DNA from: Plasmopara viticola
Lineage: Eukaryota > Oomycota > Peronosporomycetes > Peronosporales > Peronosporaceae
Length of the DNA: 64,000 nucleotides
Direction of reading: 5' to 3'
NCBI GenBank assembly: GCA_001695595.3
Contig: MBPM02000011.1
Coordinates: 496,001-560,000 of the forward strand
Below are positions 1-10,473 of the stretch, one piece after another (the stretch's first letter is position 1; every line of letters begins with the position of its first letter). Under the pieces are notes generated by a model. The model searched no databases and was not told the DNA's origin. It saw only the letters and a program-made list of their open reading frames with translations. The position numbers and the translations under genes are program-made.

Positions 1-483
1 TGCAGTAAAGACCCTATATCTTCACGCAATCCTCCTTGGTGCTCGATGCTATGTAACCGAGAATAAAGTATAGTCGACACTACGTCTTCGGGTCAACTTG
101 AATCCTTACAAAGGCTTCGGGAATATAAAAAAAACATTCCCTTTTTGCTGAATGTGCCGTAGGTGGTGCTTTGAAACTCGCTAGCCTCTGTGGACCTACA
201 ATGGCAGCAGCTTTTGTTACTGCTAAGGAGCTGACACCCAAAGTTGAGGTCTATAAGTGATTTGTATGCTCAATGGCTCACGTAGCACCGACTCCACTAG
301 TTGGGGTACTCCATTTTTCAAACACATACACACAAACTTGAACTAAAATCATGTTTCGGAGGGAAGCCTGTTTCATAGAAATTTATACTTATTTTCAAAG
401 TGCCCTTGGCGCATTGCCCAACCGACACCATGCCTGCTTCTAGAGTTATGTGACACTTCCAACCCGGCAGACTTATTATAATT
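1..483. other. 5' flank without recognised gene
   Basis: I see no coding region, RNA gene or repeat that I can support here. The short antisense frame covering 318-545 is low-complexity and overlaps the 5' end of the PPP1R11 gene. The part next to 483 presumably holds the promoter and 5' leader of that gene, but I cannot point to a specific core element. Confidence 0.4.
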
Positions 484-906
484 ATGAACAGAGCCACGCG
501 TGAGGATGTGGTGACGGAGGTGGTGACTACTTCCTCACCCACCATAGCGCCAGTTTATCGTATTGAGTTGCAGCCGCGACCACACGTATCGTTCGACGAA
601 CGCGTCGTGGACAATGAAAATTTGGGTCGTAAGCGCTCGAAAAGTAAGTCAATCGATCGCATATTGAATGCTTGTGTGGAAGCTAACGTATGTGATGTAG
701 AATGCTGCATTTTTCACAAAACTAGAGAGTTTGGTGAAAGCTCTAGTGAAAGCGGTGACTCTGACGATTCAGAAAGCGGCAATGAGCCCCATCAGCATTC
801 ACATGACTGCAAGCAAAAGAAACGGTCTCGTCAAATTAAACTCAAGAAACGTGCATCTTCGTCGTCGTCTTCCGATGAGGAGAAGATGCCTGTGCTATCT
901 GAATAG
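484..906 (+). CDS. PPP1R11: Protein phosphatase 1 inhibitor-3 (PPP1R11/YPI1 family), two exons
   Basis: A small, mostly disordered PP1 inhibitor. The family binds the PP1 catalytic subunit through an RVxF-type motif and a downstream His/Cys segment and acts in the nucleus. Exon 1 (484-643) carries HVSFDERVVDNENLGRK, where HVSF fills the RVxF position and VDNENLGRK is the family signature. Exon 2 (701-906) carries CCIFHKTREFGESS, matching the conserved CCIY..FGESS block, then an acidic stretch with a His/Cys cluster and a Lys/Ser-rich tail. The intron at 644-700 (GTAAGT...TAG, 57 nt) has no stop and a length divisible by three, so the frame reads through it. Removing it fuses GRKRSK directly to KCCIF as in the family. 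The spliced protein is 121 residues, near the usual length of about 126. Recognition is by motif recall and is strong. Confidence 0.88.
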   Translation: MNRATREDVVTEVVTTSSPTIAPVYRIELQPRPHVSFDERVVDNENLGRKRSKSKSIDRILNACVEANVCDVECCIFHKTREFGESSSESGDSDDSESGNEPHQHSHDCKQKKRSRQIKLKKRASSSSSSDEEKMPVLSE

Positions 907-1251
907 AAACGTCAGCCATAATGACAAGCTTAAAACAAACAAACGCGCTCTTGCCTTGTTACAGTGATTGAGTAGGAATGTATTTGAGCTAAGTAAAAGG
1001 TTCCTGCAAGTTGCATTGCGACCGGGACGCACGTCCACGTATTGGAAATAGAAGTTGTTTACTATCGGTACGAGTCTCCTGCGTCAAATTACTTCACTTT
1101 TGCCTCCCCTTCGCTAGGGAGTGGCTCTCCTTCCGCCGCATTTTGTTCGTTCTCAGATGTCACCTCAGAGCCCTGCAACAACGTTGACTAGTCAGTGCTC
1201 GTGCCAGAGAACAAAATCAAGCACCACGTTTTACCAGGTTGTGGTCGACAA
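907..1251. other. Convergent intergenic gap
   Basis: Holds the 3' ends of PPP1R11 (+) and SUZ12 (-). No further gene is visible. The last SUZ12 exon may extend into this stretch. Confidence 0.4.
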
Positions 1252-3526
1252 TTAGCATGCAGTCGATAATTGCGCGCGAATTAAGCAACGAGTTGTCCCA
1301 TAAATTAAGCAAATGGAGCAAGAAATTGTGGCGCAATCCGTGGTCCAAGAGCCTAAAAAAGCAAAGCAGAGTCCGTAATACATACTTTTTAACAAAAGAT
1401 GCTGTCTAACCCACCATTTTCCGTGTTTCCGGGCAAACATGCGACACGAAGATGCAACCATGAAGTCGGCTAAAACCCTGTAGCACCACACAATTAAGTC
1501 TAGCGACCAATTTTGCATGGAATAGTATGCCACGCACTTAAACTCCTTGACATGACGGTTCCACTTCTTCATAAATTCCTTCTCTTCCAAAGAGACATCC
1601 TCAAACTCGTCGAGTAACTATATAAACGACATTTGAGTGTTAGCTGCGCGCGCACCCACAAATGCGACCAATTAAGGACAAAACAAAGATCTGCTATTTC
1701 GTGCACGTACCCGCTCGCTCTGTTTCGTGATCCATGTCTCGTCAACATCGTCGTCACTGTCATAGTCTTTTTCGTGGTCTAAAACCACAGCTCCTGTTCG
1801 AGAGTGAAAGTATTGGCGCTGAAGAAGGGGTGCATAAAACTCTTGGGGCTGTTCCTGCGAGAGCTCGTCCATATCGTCAAATTCTTGCATCAGACCTTCA
1901 ACAGCCTCCACTGCTTGTGAGCCATATGGACCATACTTTTTTTCAGACATGTGAGTGAAGTGGTGCTCAAACCGGCATGGCCCTTCATTAAGAAACATCT
2001 CAAGGTCAGACAATGCCGAACGACGAGTAGAGCTGTCCTTCGGCGGCTGAGGTATATGCATGACCATCACGTAGATATGCGGAATGTTATTATGCCCAAC
2101 CTGAAAACCAAGCCACAATTTTCTCAAGTCAAAAGTTGTCGTTTACTAGCGCGGAGCAAATTGACCCACCGCGGCTTGATAACGAAAACGGTCGTGCGAC
2201 GAAACTAAGTGGGCCACAAGACCACGCAATGACCCGGCAAACATGTTGCACCACGCACACGAATATTCTGAGCGCTTCTCGCTCATTCTGCGCAGCATAG
2301 CATGATATAGAAAATGGAACCACACCTGCGCACGGTATATCAACATAAACAGCGTCAGCTCAAAATCTACATCACATACACCCAAAATATCCCTCTGGCA
2401 CTAACAAAGCATACCCCATTGCACGGTTTGTGATCAGTAGCGGCAATATTTCTTTTAGGTTGCGCTAACGCAAAGTTCTCGTCTATTTGCTTAATTTTGC
2501 TCTCAATTTCCAGCTTTGCGTTGCAAATGCTTGCAAGATGCTGCATTTTTTTCGTCTTTGGAAGAGGGTCCCAGGTAATGCAAAACTCGCACTTAACACC
2601 TGCGGCTTATTAAACACCATCGATTACTATTCCGCAAAGGACATACATACAAAAGCGATCATGCACGTACCACCATTCACCAAGGATGATATTGCTGGCA
2701 ATTCTATCGTCACGTATCCTGTGCGACGACGCAAGACATCGAGACGCAGAATGTTTCCAAAGAGAGGGTCAAGATCGTTGACACACGTCGTAAGCAAGTC
2801 TTTCCCCCTCACAATCAATGCCACTGCCGGCTTCTCAAAGGCAAAGACCGACTGAGCATCGATAGTCTTGCCATTCTCCTTGATCTCCACCACCTGGAAT
2901 ACTAAGACGGAGATGTCTGCATCCAGGTGAAGAAACTCTTTTGGCAAAATTAGCTCCTTAGAGCACGGTACGGGAATCAAGCACGTAGCCAGAAGCGTGA
3001 AGTCGTTATCGGCAAACGCTTTGCCTTTAGCTGTATAAATTGATACCAGCACTCCTGGACGTTGCTTTTGGCTCTTGAACGCCTCCATTGTTTCAGAAGT
3101 CATACCAAACATGATGTTTTTTACAGTCGCATCGGCCTGCGCCTTCTTGACAAGCTTCTGGTCCTTTTCACCTTTATCGTCCTTTTGCCGCCAAGCAGGA
3201 TTTAAACGATAGCTTAGTGTTCGCGGCAAGAACAAGGGACTTTGCAAGTGCTTAATTTCCAGCAGCTTGTAGAGCGCCGTGAGTCCGTGATACGTCTCTG
3301 CAAACTCTTGCTCCATGTGCTCCTGACGCACTTTATTGCAGCGCTCCTTCTTAAGCAAATGCTTGCGCTCATGGCTTTCGTCTCGCTTACGTTTGCTGGT
3401 GCTACCCGCATCCACCATCCTCGATATCTGCTGATATTCCACTACCTCAGCAACACCATACATGCATTTCAACAGCTTTTTGGCAGGTTCTATAGAAGGT
3501 TTATCGTTTATCGCAATACCTATCAT
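1252..3526 (-). CDS. SUZ12: SUZ12 homologue, Polycomb repressive complex 2 subunit, multi-exon
   Basis: SUZ12 is the scaffold of PRC2, which methylates H3K27 in the nucleus. The first exon (3526-2672) encodes a Lys-rich N-terminus and LYKLLEIKHLQSPLFLPRTL, which matches the region around the SUZ12 zinc-finger-binding helix. An intron at 2671-2600 (GTACGT...CAG) leads to KCEFCITW. A C2H2 finger follows: CAWCNMFAGSLRGLVAHLVSSH. The next intron, with donor GTGGGTC near 2165, joins RFRYQAA to VGHNNIPHIY. The C-terminal VEFS box starts at QYFHSRT. It has an acidic DSDDDVDETW segment, continues across an intron (after KQSER) into LLDEFEDVSLEEKEFMKKWN, and ends near WWVRQHLLL. The junction at about 2360-2500 is not settled: a GTATGC donor breaks the frame, while a GTTAGC donor with an AGAG acceptor keeps it. 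The end at 1252 is the stop of the open frame and the true last exon could differ. Confidence 0.85.
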
Positions 3527-3565
3527 TGACTCCTATCCAAAATCTTAAAACCTCTTCAAGCAGAA
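3527..3565. promoter_or_regulatory. 39-bp divergent gap between two start codons
   Basis: The SUZ12 ATG (complement 3524-3526) and the ATG of the discoidin-fold gene (3566-3568) face away from each other with only 39 bp between them. Both leaders and the core promoter must lie in this stretch, overlap the partner gene, or start inside coding sequence. Shared control is inferred, not shown. Confidence 0.6.
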
Positions 3566-6500
3566 ATGACAGTGTCTACCAGCACCGAGGCGTCGAGCAT
3601 TGGCGCTGCATCGACGATCTTGATGCCCGAAGACGCATGTATAGACACTACGCAACTTCGAATTTTTGCTGCGATTCTGTGCAGCAAATGTCAATATCTA
3701 GAGTTTCCAGGATGCGACGTACACGGCGCTCTATACACCGAGCGGCTGACGGACGCGGACGAAAAACAGCACGCCAAGTGCCCAAGCTGTACAGCAGCCA
3801 CAAACAACGCCCGTCCATTTCGTGATGGCTGTCGCCGCTGCAAGGCTTCGACTACGGTCATTATGTGGGCCTCCTCACTGCAAGAAATCCAGCACGCGAT
3901 CGAGGGCTTCCCTGACTCGACGGAGGAGATCGAGCACACAGTTATCAACTGTGAGCTCTGTCTAAGCGCCATCTTTCCGAGGGCTAAAGACAGGCTCACA
4001 ACACGATTGGCACTGGAACCATTGGCGGCAGCTAATGGCAAGCCTTTAAAAGTTGCTAATTTTCAGCTTAGCATGCCTCATGTAGACGGGTGTTTGAGGA
4101 AGGGTATGCCACTGCAGGCAGTGTCGGTGCGATTGCCTAAAAGTGAGCTGAATTTCGTAGTGGAAAGAATTCACAAGTGTCCGATGGCTTTAAAACTCGT
4201 TGGTAAACCACAGTATCGATCTAGACAGGTGGAGTTGGTGACACAGCAAAATCATTTGCATCAGGTGGGTTCATTGAATTATGTACAAAAAATCTCAAGT
4301 CTGGGCCGAAACGATTTTTATCATCGCTCTTGTGATAGGTTGCCTTTAGATTGCTATCGAAAGTGATCGGTAATTTTGATGCCAACTCACCATGTGCGGC
4401 CGAACCACTTCGACAGGTTTGGCAAAACCTTTCGAAGTATGATGTACGGGAGTTTTATACATATATAATTTTATGCGTTCAGGTTTTGGCGGTGGTTGAA
4501 AAGATGGAGCCACTAAGTTTGTTTCCGGATTGGTCACCACCGCGTCAGCTATCGCAGACGAACATTATTCCAAACGAAGCAACTGCAAGCTCGTGTTATG
4601 ACGAGCAGCATAATGCCTCAAAGTGCGTCATTTTTTTGTTAAGACCATTTCTTTAGCTTTTCGGGACTAGCACTCAATTGTATTGGTTTCAGAGTATTGA
4701 ATACTGAATCAGGCTTTTGGAGGTCAGCAAGTAAACCGGACAATCAGTCATTGCCACAAGATGAATGGATTGTGTGTCAATTCAGCTCTGCTGTTACGCT
4801 TTCGTCTGTTGAGATAGAATGGCGAGCAGATTATGTCCCTGAACAATTTTCGCTGAGTATCTCAAGAGAAGGAAAGTCTTACGAACTTGTGGCAATTGTA
4901 ATGGAACCAATTTGTGCAAGTCGAATGCTTATACCGAAGGTGTGTTAAGGGAATTTTTGGGAGCTTATCGATTCGAATCATGTCGTTTAATTATATGTAA
5001 AATGGACAGGGAAGTTTGGTGACTTCCATAAAAATTAACATGTTCTCTTTTGGGATGACTGGTGAGTAAAAGTGCATAGTTTGATTTGTTTGCATTGCCT
5101 TAAATCGTGACGCTCCTGCTAACGTGCACACATTTGTCGCGCAGGTGAAACATTTTGCCTCAAGTCAATCATATGCAAGCAAGCGGCCTTAAACTCTGCA
5201 CACACATCTACTGACGTTGTGTTGCGAAATATACAGCAATGGCTCTTTGACGCAGCTGTATCTTCATCGTCAGAGGTCCGAAATCTTGCGCTTGTAGCCC
5301 TACTAAAACTTCTTCTGGCGTCAGGGTCCCTTTGTGGTCTTATACAATTGGTAACATGTCTTGTGCTCAATACACACGACACCCATACTCCTGCAGCCGA
5401 TATCGATAGGCCGGCTTGGGATTGCTTAGATGAGTTATCCGAGAACGAAAAGTGTTCTGCTCGAGTATTTTTAAATGACTTGGCGACGTCAATTCAGCGT
5501 GTTGTGATCGCTCGCGACTCTCGGAGCAGCGCTGACAACAATCATGTTGTACAGCAAAAGCTTTCTAATCGTGAAAATTCTCATTTTGTCGAGAGCATTC
5601 CCATCGACAAGGTGGGAAGAGTTACCGAGGTTGTTTAAATTTATATGTTGCTAAGTCGTTCTATCATGACGTAGGACGTCACTTGTGGCTGTTTAACTTC
5701 GATAACTCTTCTTGTCGGGCAGTCCGAGTTCTTAGGCGCTGTTGAACGCAGGTCACAGGTACATTGGGCGCTCTAACGACAAATTGCCATTCAGCAAGCT
5801 TTAACTAACAATTTGTGCCTCTGTAGCTGGGAATAATTATTTTGCTCATGCTAAGTGAATTGTCAGCTTGGCAAATGAAACGAATGCAGAAGGCTGAAGA
5901 ATTTACCGGTAAACAAGAGCTTGAGTTGATGAAATTGGAGGAACCGTTTTCAATGGAAATTTGTTCGAATTTTTTTACCATATCGCACCGACTAATTGTC
6001 AGGATCCTGTCACGTTGGCTGCCCAGTGTAGAGGAGCACTGTGATTACTGTCCAAAAGAGGGCGAAGAAAAAAGCAATGACACAGTGACTAATGGTGGTC
6101 TTGACGTATACGATGCTTTAAAATCGTCATTTCATCTTTTTCTCTGCAAGATTAAATCACTCGGTTTTTTTAGTGGTACTGACACATCATCTCAGGAGAA
6201 GCTTTCAGGTTATTCCAAGTTCTCACCTGATGGACTATGTGTTGCAATGCTCGATGTCATCACGTCAAACATTCGCCGTTTGGTTTTATCAAGAATCGAT
6301 CCTTTGGAGCTTGGAATCTCACCACCTCTAGTCTATAGTGAAAACGATTTGTTGTTAGCACCGCCGGCCTTGAGTTCCACTGTGTCATCGCTTGAGCAGC
6401 TTACTGCACTTGGGACGAAGCGAAGTGATACTTTCTTTCCCGTGTCATTAAAAGCTGCTGCCGCATTGGAAGTTGGAACTGAAGCATTTTACCCATCAGC

Positions 6501-6993
6501 AGAGCAACGGACAAAAGTTTTGGCGTCACGAATGGGGGCAGGTGCGACGTTGGAAGTACAAGTTCGCTGGCCTGTTAAGGAGCGCGATCAGGAAGACCCG
6601 CGTTACGAAAGGCTGATTTTAATGCTTCAAATGGAATGTATAAAACTAAGTATGAGACACGCAATTCGAGGCAACTGGTATTTTTTCATGCACTTGATAG
6701 TGAAGGTACCTTCTGCTCGAAATACGGAAGAAGTGCTGACACGACACTTTGCGCCGTGCATTCAAAAGGCTGGGTTTTTGTCTTGGCAAGTTGCTGCAGG
6801 CGCACAAGAGCTTTCAATAAATCTTCAGCGACATCTTCATTGGAATCGAGTGGAAAAAATGTCTCAAGACTCAGGAGCCGGATGGATTCGCGTTTACCCA
6901 GCAGACGTTGCGGCTTACGATGATGTCCTTACCGATGTCGAAGGCTTTCTTGCGAAGAATAGTGAGAACAAAACAGAGGTGGCGCGTCCGTAG
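3566..6993 (+). CDS. Unrecognised protein with N-terminal Cys-rich zinc-ribbon-like region and a discoidin (F5/8 type C-like) fold, six exons
   Basis: Exons that keep the frame are 3566-4264, 4483-4622, 4693-4939, 5010-5061, 5145-5611 and 5827-6993, giving 923 residues. All introns are GT-AG. The N-terminus has paired cysteines (CSKCQYLEFPGC, CPSC, CRRC, CELC) that look like zinc ribbons. The middle exons give NASKVLNTESGFWRSAS, WIVCQFSSAVTLSSVEIEW and PEQFSLSIS, the pattern of a galactose-binding/discoidin beta-sandwich. No signal peptide is seen, so a cytosolic or nuclear role is more likely than the extracellular role of classical discoidin proteins. The large last exon is helical, contains a CDYC pair, and matches nothing I can name. 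The gene converges on the CEP192-like gene with 84 bp between stops. Function is unknown. A partner-binding or large ubiquitin-ligase-associated protein is possible but speculative. Confidence 0.7.
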
Positions 6994-7077
6994 CGCTCAA
7001 GACAATGTTTGCCTATCGCCAAATGTGTGCAAAAGACTTAAAAGAAGACTTGTGGGTGATCCTGTTGTTTTATTGCA

Positions 7078-10000
7078 TCAAATTCCTCGGGCGACGAGCG
7101 TAACAACCGCTTTGTCCGTCACTGAGTAGGCAAATAGCGACGTTGCAACTTTGCCGACAACTTTGGAAGTAAACGTCACCACTACCTCGATAAATTTTCG
7201 AGGTTTGATGGTGGTCGTGGTGTACGCACATGAAAAGGGTTCCTGCAGATCTTGCAAAAAGACTGTCATTGGTGCGTTTGAACCATTGCAAATGTACACA
7301 GGTACTTCGTGTTTTTCACCAATATTGCAGCATCCAAACTCAACAGCTCTGGCGTGAAAATACAATCCTTTCCGATTCCCACGCTTTGTGTAGTAGAAGG
7401 AATCCGTCTGTGATGAAAGTTGGTGCCGAAATCGAGCGACTTCATCGAAAAGTGGAAGCATTTTAATTATTTGTCGGTCCACTACTACACTTACTTCTCG
7501 CAAGTACGATTTTCCAATTTTAACTGTCACCGATCCAAACCAATCTTCTGCCTGAGACGATTCAATGCTGTTTGTGTTGCCACAATGCTGAGCAAGAGGT
7601 TGAGAGATTGGTAAAACTGAAACGAGAACTTCAGATGCCGGTTCGATCATCCCTGTAGCAGGACGCACCCATATATTATCAAGGGTGCGTATTTTATATG
7701 ACAACGCGTGAGCTGTGTTGTTCAACAAGCGTAGCCGTGCCTTTCTAGTAATGTTTTTAGCGTCTTTATTCTGGACACGGTCAAAACGAATAAAAGTTGG
7801 ACTGACTTCCACTCGATCAGCAGACGAGCTCGCATGTAATTCTTGAACACGTTCACTGGCAGTAGTCACGTCTTCATCTTGCCTTTTAGAAGTCATGTTT
7901 CTCTGATTTTCTAGCTTACAATGTTGCTTCACACTCGCTTCAATAATGACTTCATACGGATGAAGTAATGACTCGACGCCAATTCCTCTAAATTGAAAAA
8001 TCCCTGACACTGTTCCCGCGTAACGAGCTTTGAAAGTGACATGGAATGCACTCGAGGCTTTTGGCCCTAGCTCCAATACCGCCGGAGAGACGCTAAACTG
8101 CTGGCACCCAGTGCTAAGTGGAATAAGAAAGGTACAAATTCGTCCAACCGAATTGGATCCATTTGTGAAAAATATTTGCTCAGTCATTATATCGCCAACT
8201 GAACAAAGAAGTCTTCGGCATCGTCGGGGTATCTGCGAAATAAATACAAAAGTCGTCAAACTTGAACCACATGAGCAGAGACCAACAAGTAGACACTACC
8301 ATAGCCGGCTCCTTTACCATAAAATGCTTGTTACAATTTGGCTATACGTATAAACCACAATGTGAAAATTTGCGGATGCAAAAAAAAATTAAGCTCAATT
8401 TACCATAACAAGACGGCTATCGGTCGCAACTGGTCGCTTCCAATCTTCTGTCGTCCTCGAGTCAAATATATCAATCTCACCGCGCCGACTCTCTACGTGG
8501 TTAGACCACGACGACCTCCACGAATGTTGAGAACTCCCGCTGTAACGACTTTGAACGGTATTTGAATCAAAGTCACCCCACTTCATATCTTTACGATGTC
8601 CGCCTGCTCCTTCATCATTTACTCGTATTTTGTTAAGGCGATCTTGTCTTTTATTATTCCTGATCACAGAGGAATTGTCGACAACATCTCCACATTCCTC
8701 GTCACTAGCACACCTACAAATGTCAGCCTTCAAGCGGGACATTCCGTCACCAAATGGGTTCTGGGTAGCTGCTACTTCGGCCAACGATTGATCAAAAGGG
8801 CCTAAAGTAGCCTTGGACTTTACACTTTCCGACGGACTAAAGCTGACGGCGCCACATGGCAAACTGTTCACATCAAACTCAGAAGTAATTACTTTGCCAC
8901 TGCGTCGTTCATAAATATCACTCTCAGGATTATTGTTTTTATGCGCGTGCGAGCGTGGCTGTGTTGACGACCGATTTGCAGGTTGGAGTCTTTGAGACAC
9001 ACAATCTGTCTTAACCACATTCGAATTTTCACGTATCGTATCGAGCTCCGGTGTTTCTTGCGACCTACTTCTTCTGATAAAGTTTGTTGTCTGTCGACTG
9101 ATTTCGATTCCATTTGAAAGCCTCTCTAGACTTTGTCGACTACCGTCGTCATCGATTCGTGCAACGGACATATCTTCACCCCAACTATCTGTTGTTCTTG
9201 ACAACGGCAGCATCGATTCCAGCGGATGGACGAAGTCCCGGGCAATCTCATGCTCATTCTCCGGCAACTCGATGCCACAATCATTCTTCCTATGAAGGGA
9301 AGATACTAGCCGATTTGAGTGATCAATAATTGCACCGATTTCACGCAACGACTCTTTGATGATCCCAGGTCCTTTTTGCAATGTTGCTACGTACTCGGAA
9401 ATTGAACCCTCTGAAGTTGTTTGGTCAGAAAGCGATGAAAGTTTTCTGGTCACTGCCTCTGCCTCACCAATGTAATCCTCAAGGCTATGGTTCGACTCAT
9501 CGTCTACATGACTTTCTACGGCTCCTCGAAGACGACTTTTTTCCTGCACCAAACGCACCATCAATTAGCAATATTCAACAGCGATAACATAAGAGGTCTA
9601 AGCGAAACGCCTGATCTCAAACCTGTAAGTATCTCAATGAATTAGGTGTGTACATGAATCTGGTGTTGTCAAAGTGTAAGTCAAAGCCTGATGAAGAAGC
9701 AGTGCTCGATCTTGAGAGCCCCAAATTTTGATCAAAGCGATCGTGAAGTGCGAGACCTTCTTTCGGATCAGTTGGCGACAATTGCTGCTGCGTAGAGGTG
9801 TACTTTTTCGACTCTTCATAAAAATCGTGTGCTTTCTCATTTTCAAACTTTTCGATAACAAGAACGAATATTAGTATTACTACACTAGGCTTTCTCATTC
9901 CTTTGATCACATCATACCAATGGATCGTCAACGTTTCTGGGTGACGAGAGCTCTACGTGGTCGAGATTACGCGACTTACTCTCAAAAAAGTCGCTTGGGC

Positions 10001-10473
10001 GGCCGCTGGTGTTCATCTGGTCCCAGTCGGCAATTGCTAGTGTCTCGATATCGTTAGAAAAGCTATCTTCTCCTTCCAGCTCATTTTTCATTATAAAAGT
10101 AGCTGCCTCAGCCATGCCAATTAACAATAGACAAGCATTAGATGTGACTGACGCACCCTGTCTACGTCACTAACGCACCTGCATCCACAAACTCGTCTTC
10201 TTTAGGCATAGCCTGCTGGTCCTTCATTTCCTGCATCAGGACGGATGATGGAAATGCGTCCATATTCGGAAGATCGAAATTGTCGTCCGCGAAGTGATGG
10301 CTCTGGGCCTCCGCCTGACTTTCATAACGCTTCTGAGGCGATTCCTTACGCTCGGTGGTCGAAATGAAGCTGTCATCTTCGCCTTCGTCACTTGTACGAT
10401 GCCATGTCTCATTTTTCTGCTCCTCCCAGAGCTTTGGATACGACACTATTGGCAAGTGCGGCAGCGCCTCCAT
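7078..10473 (-). CDS. CEP192/SPD-2-like centrosomal protein with C-terminal ASH/PapD-like domains, five exons
   Basis: Frame-consistent exons are 10473-10179, 10102-9918, 9847-9623, 9543-8404 and 8232-7078, giving 999 residues. The first four exons encode a polar, Ser/Glu-rich, mostly disordered chain. The last exon encodes repeated Ig-like beta-sandwich patterns of the ASH/MSP kind: IFFTNGSNSVGRICTFLIPL, LELGPKASSAFHVTFKARYA, VSPTFIRFDRV and VEFGCCNIGEKHEVPVYICN, ending in a hydrophobic strand pattern. A long disordered N-terminus followed by tandem ASH domains is the layout of CEP192/SPD-2, which recruits pericentriolar material and Plk4/Aurora A to centrosomes. Other ASH proteins (hydin-like, OCRL-type, TRAPPC8-like) are possible, so the family call is moderate while the ASH fold is stronger. 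It fits a zoospore-forming cell. Confidence 0.55.

Noticed and set aside
2367..2414. 48-nt GTATGC...TAG intron in SUZ12
   Set aside because: The splice consensus is acceptable, but the join puts the following exon into a stop. It is kept only as an unresolved option.
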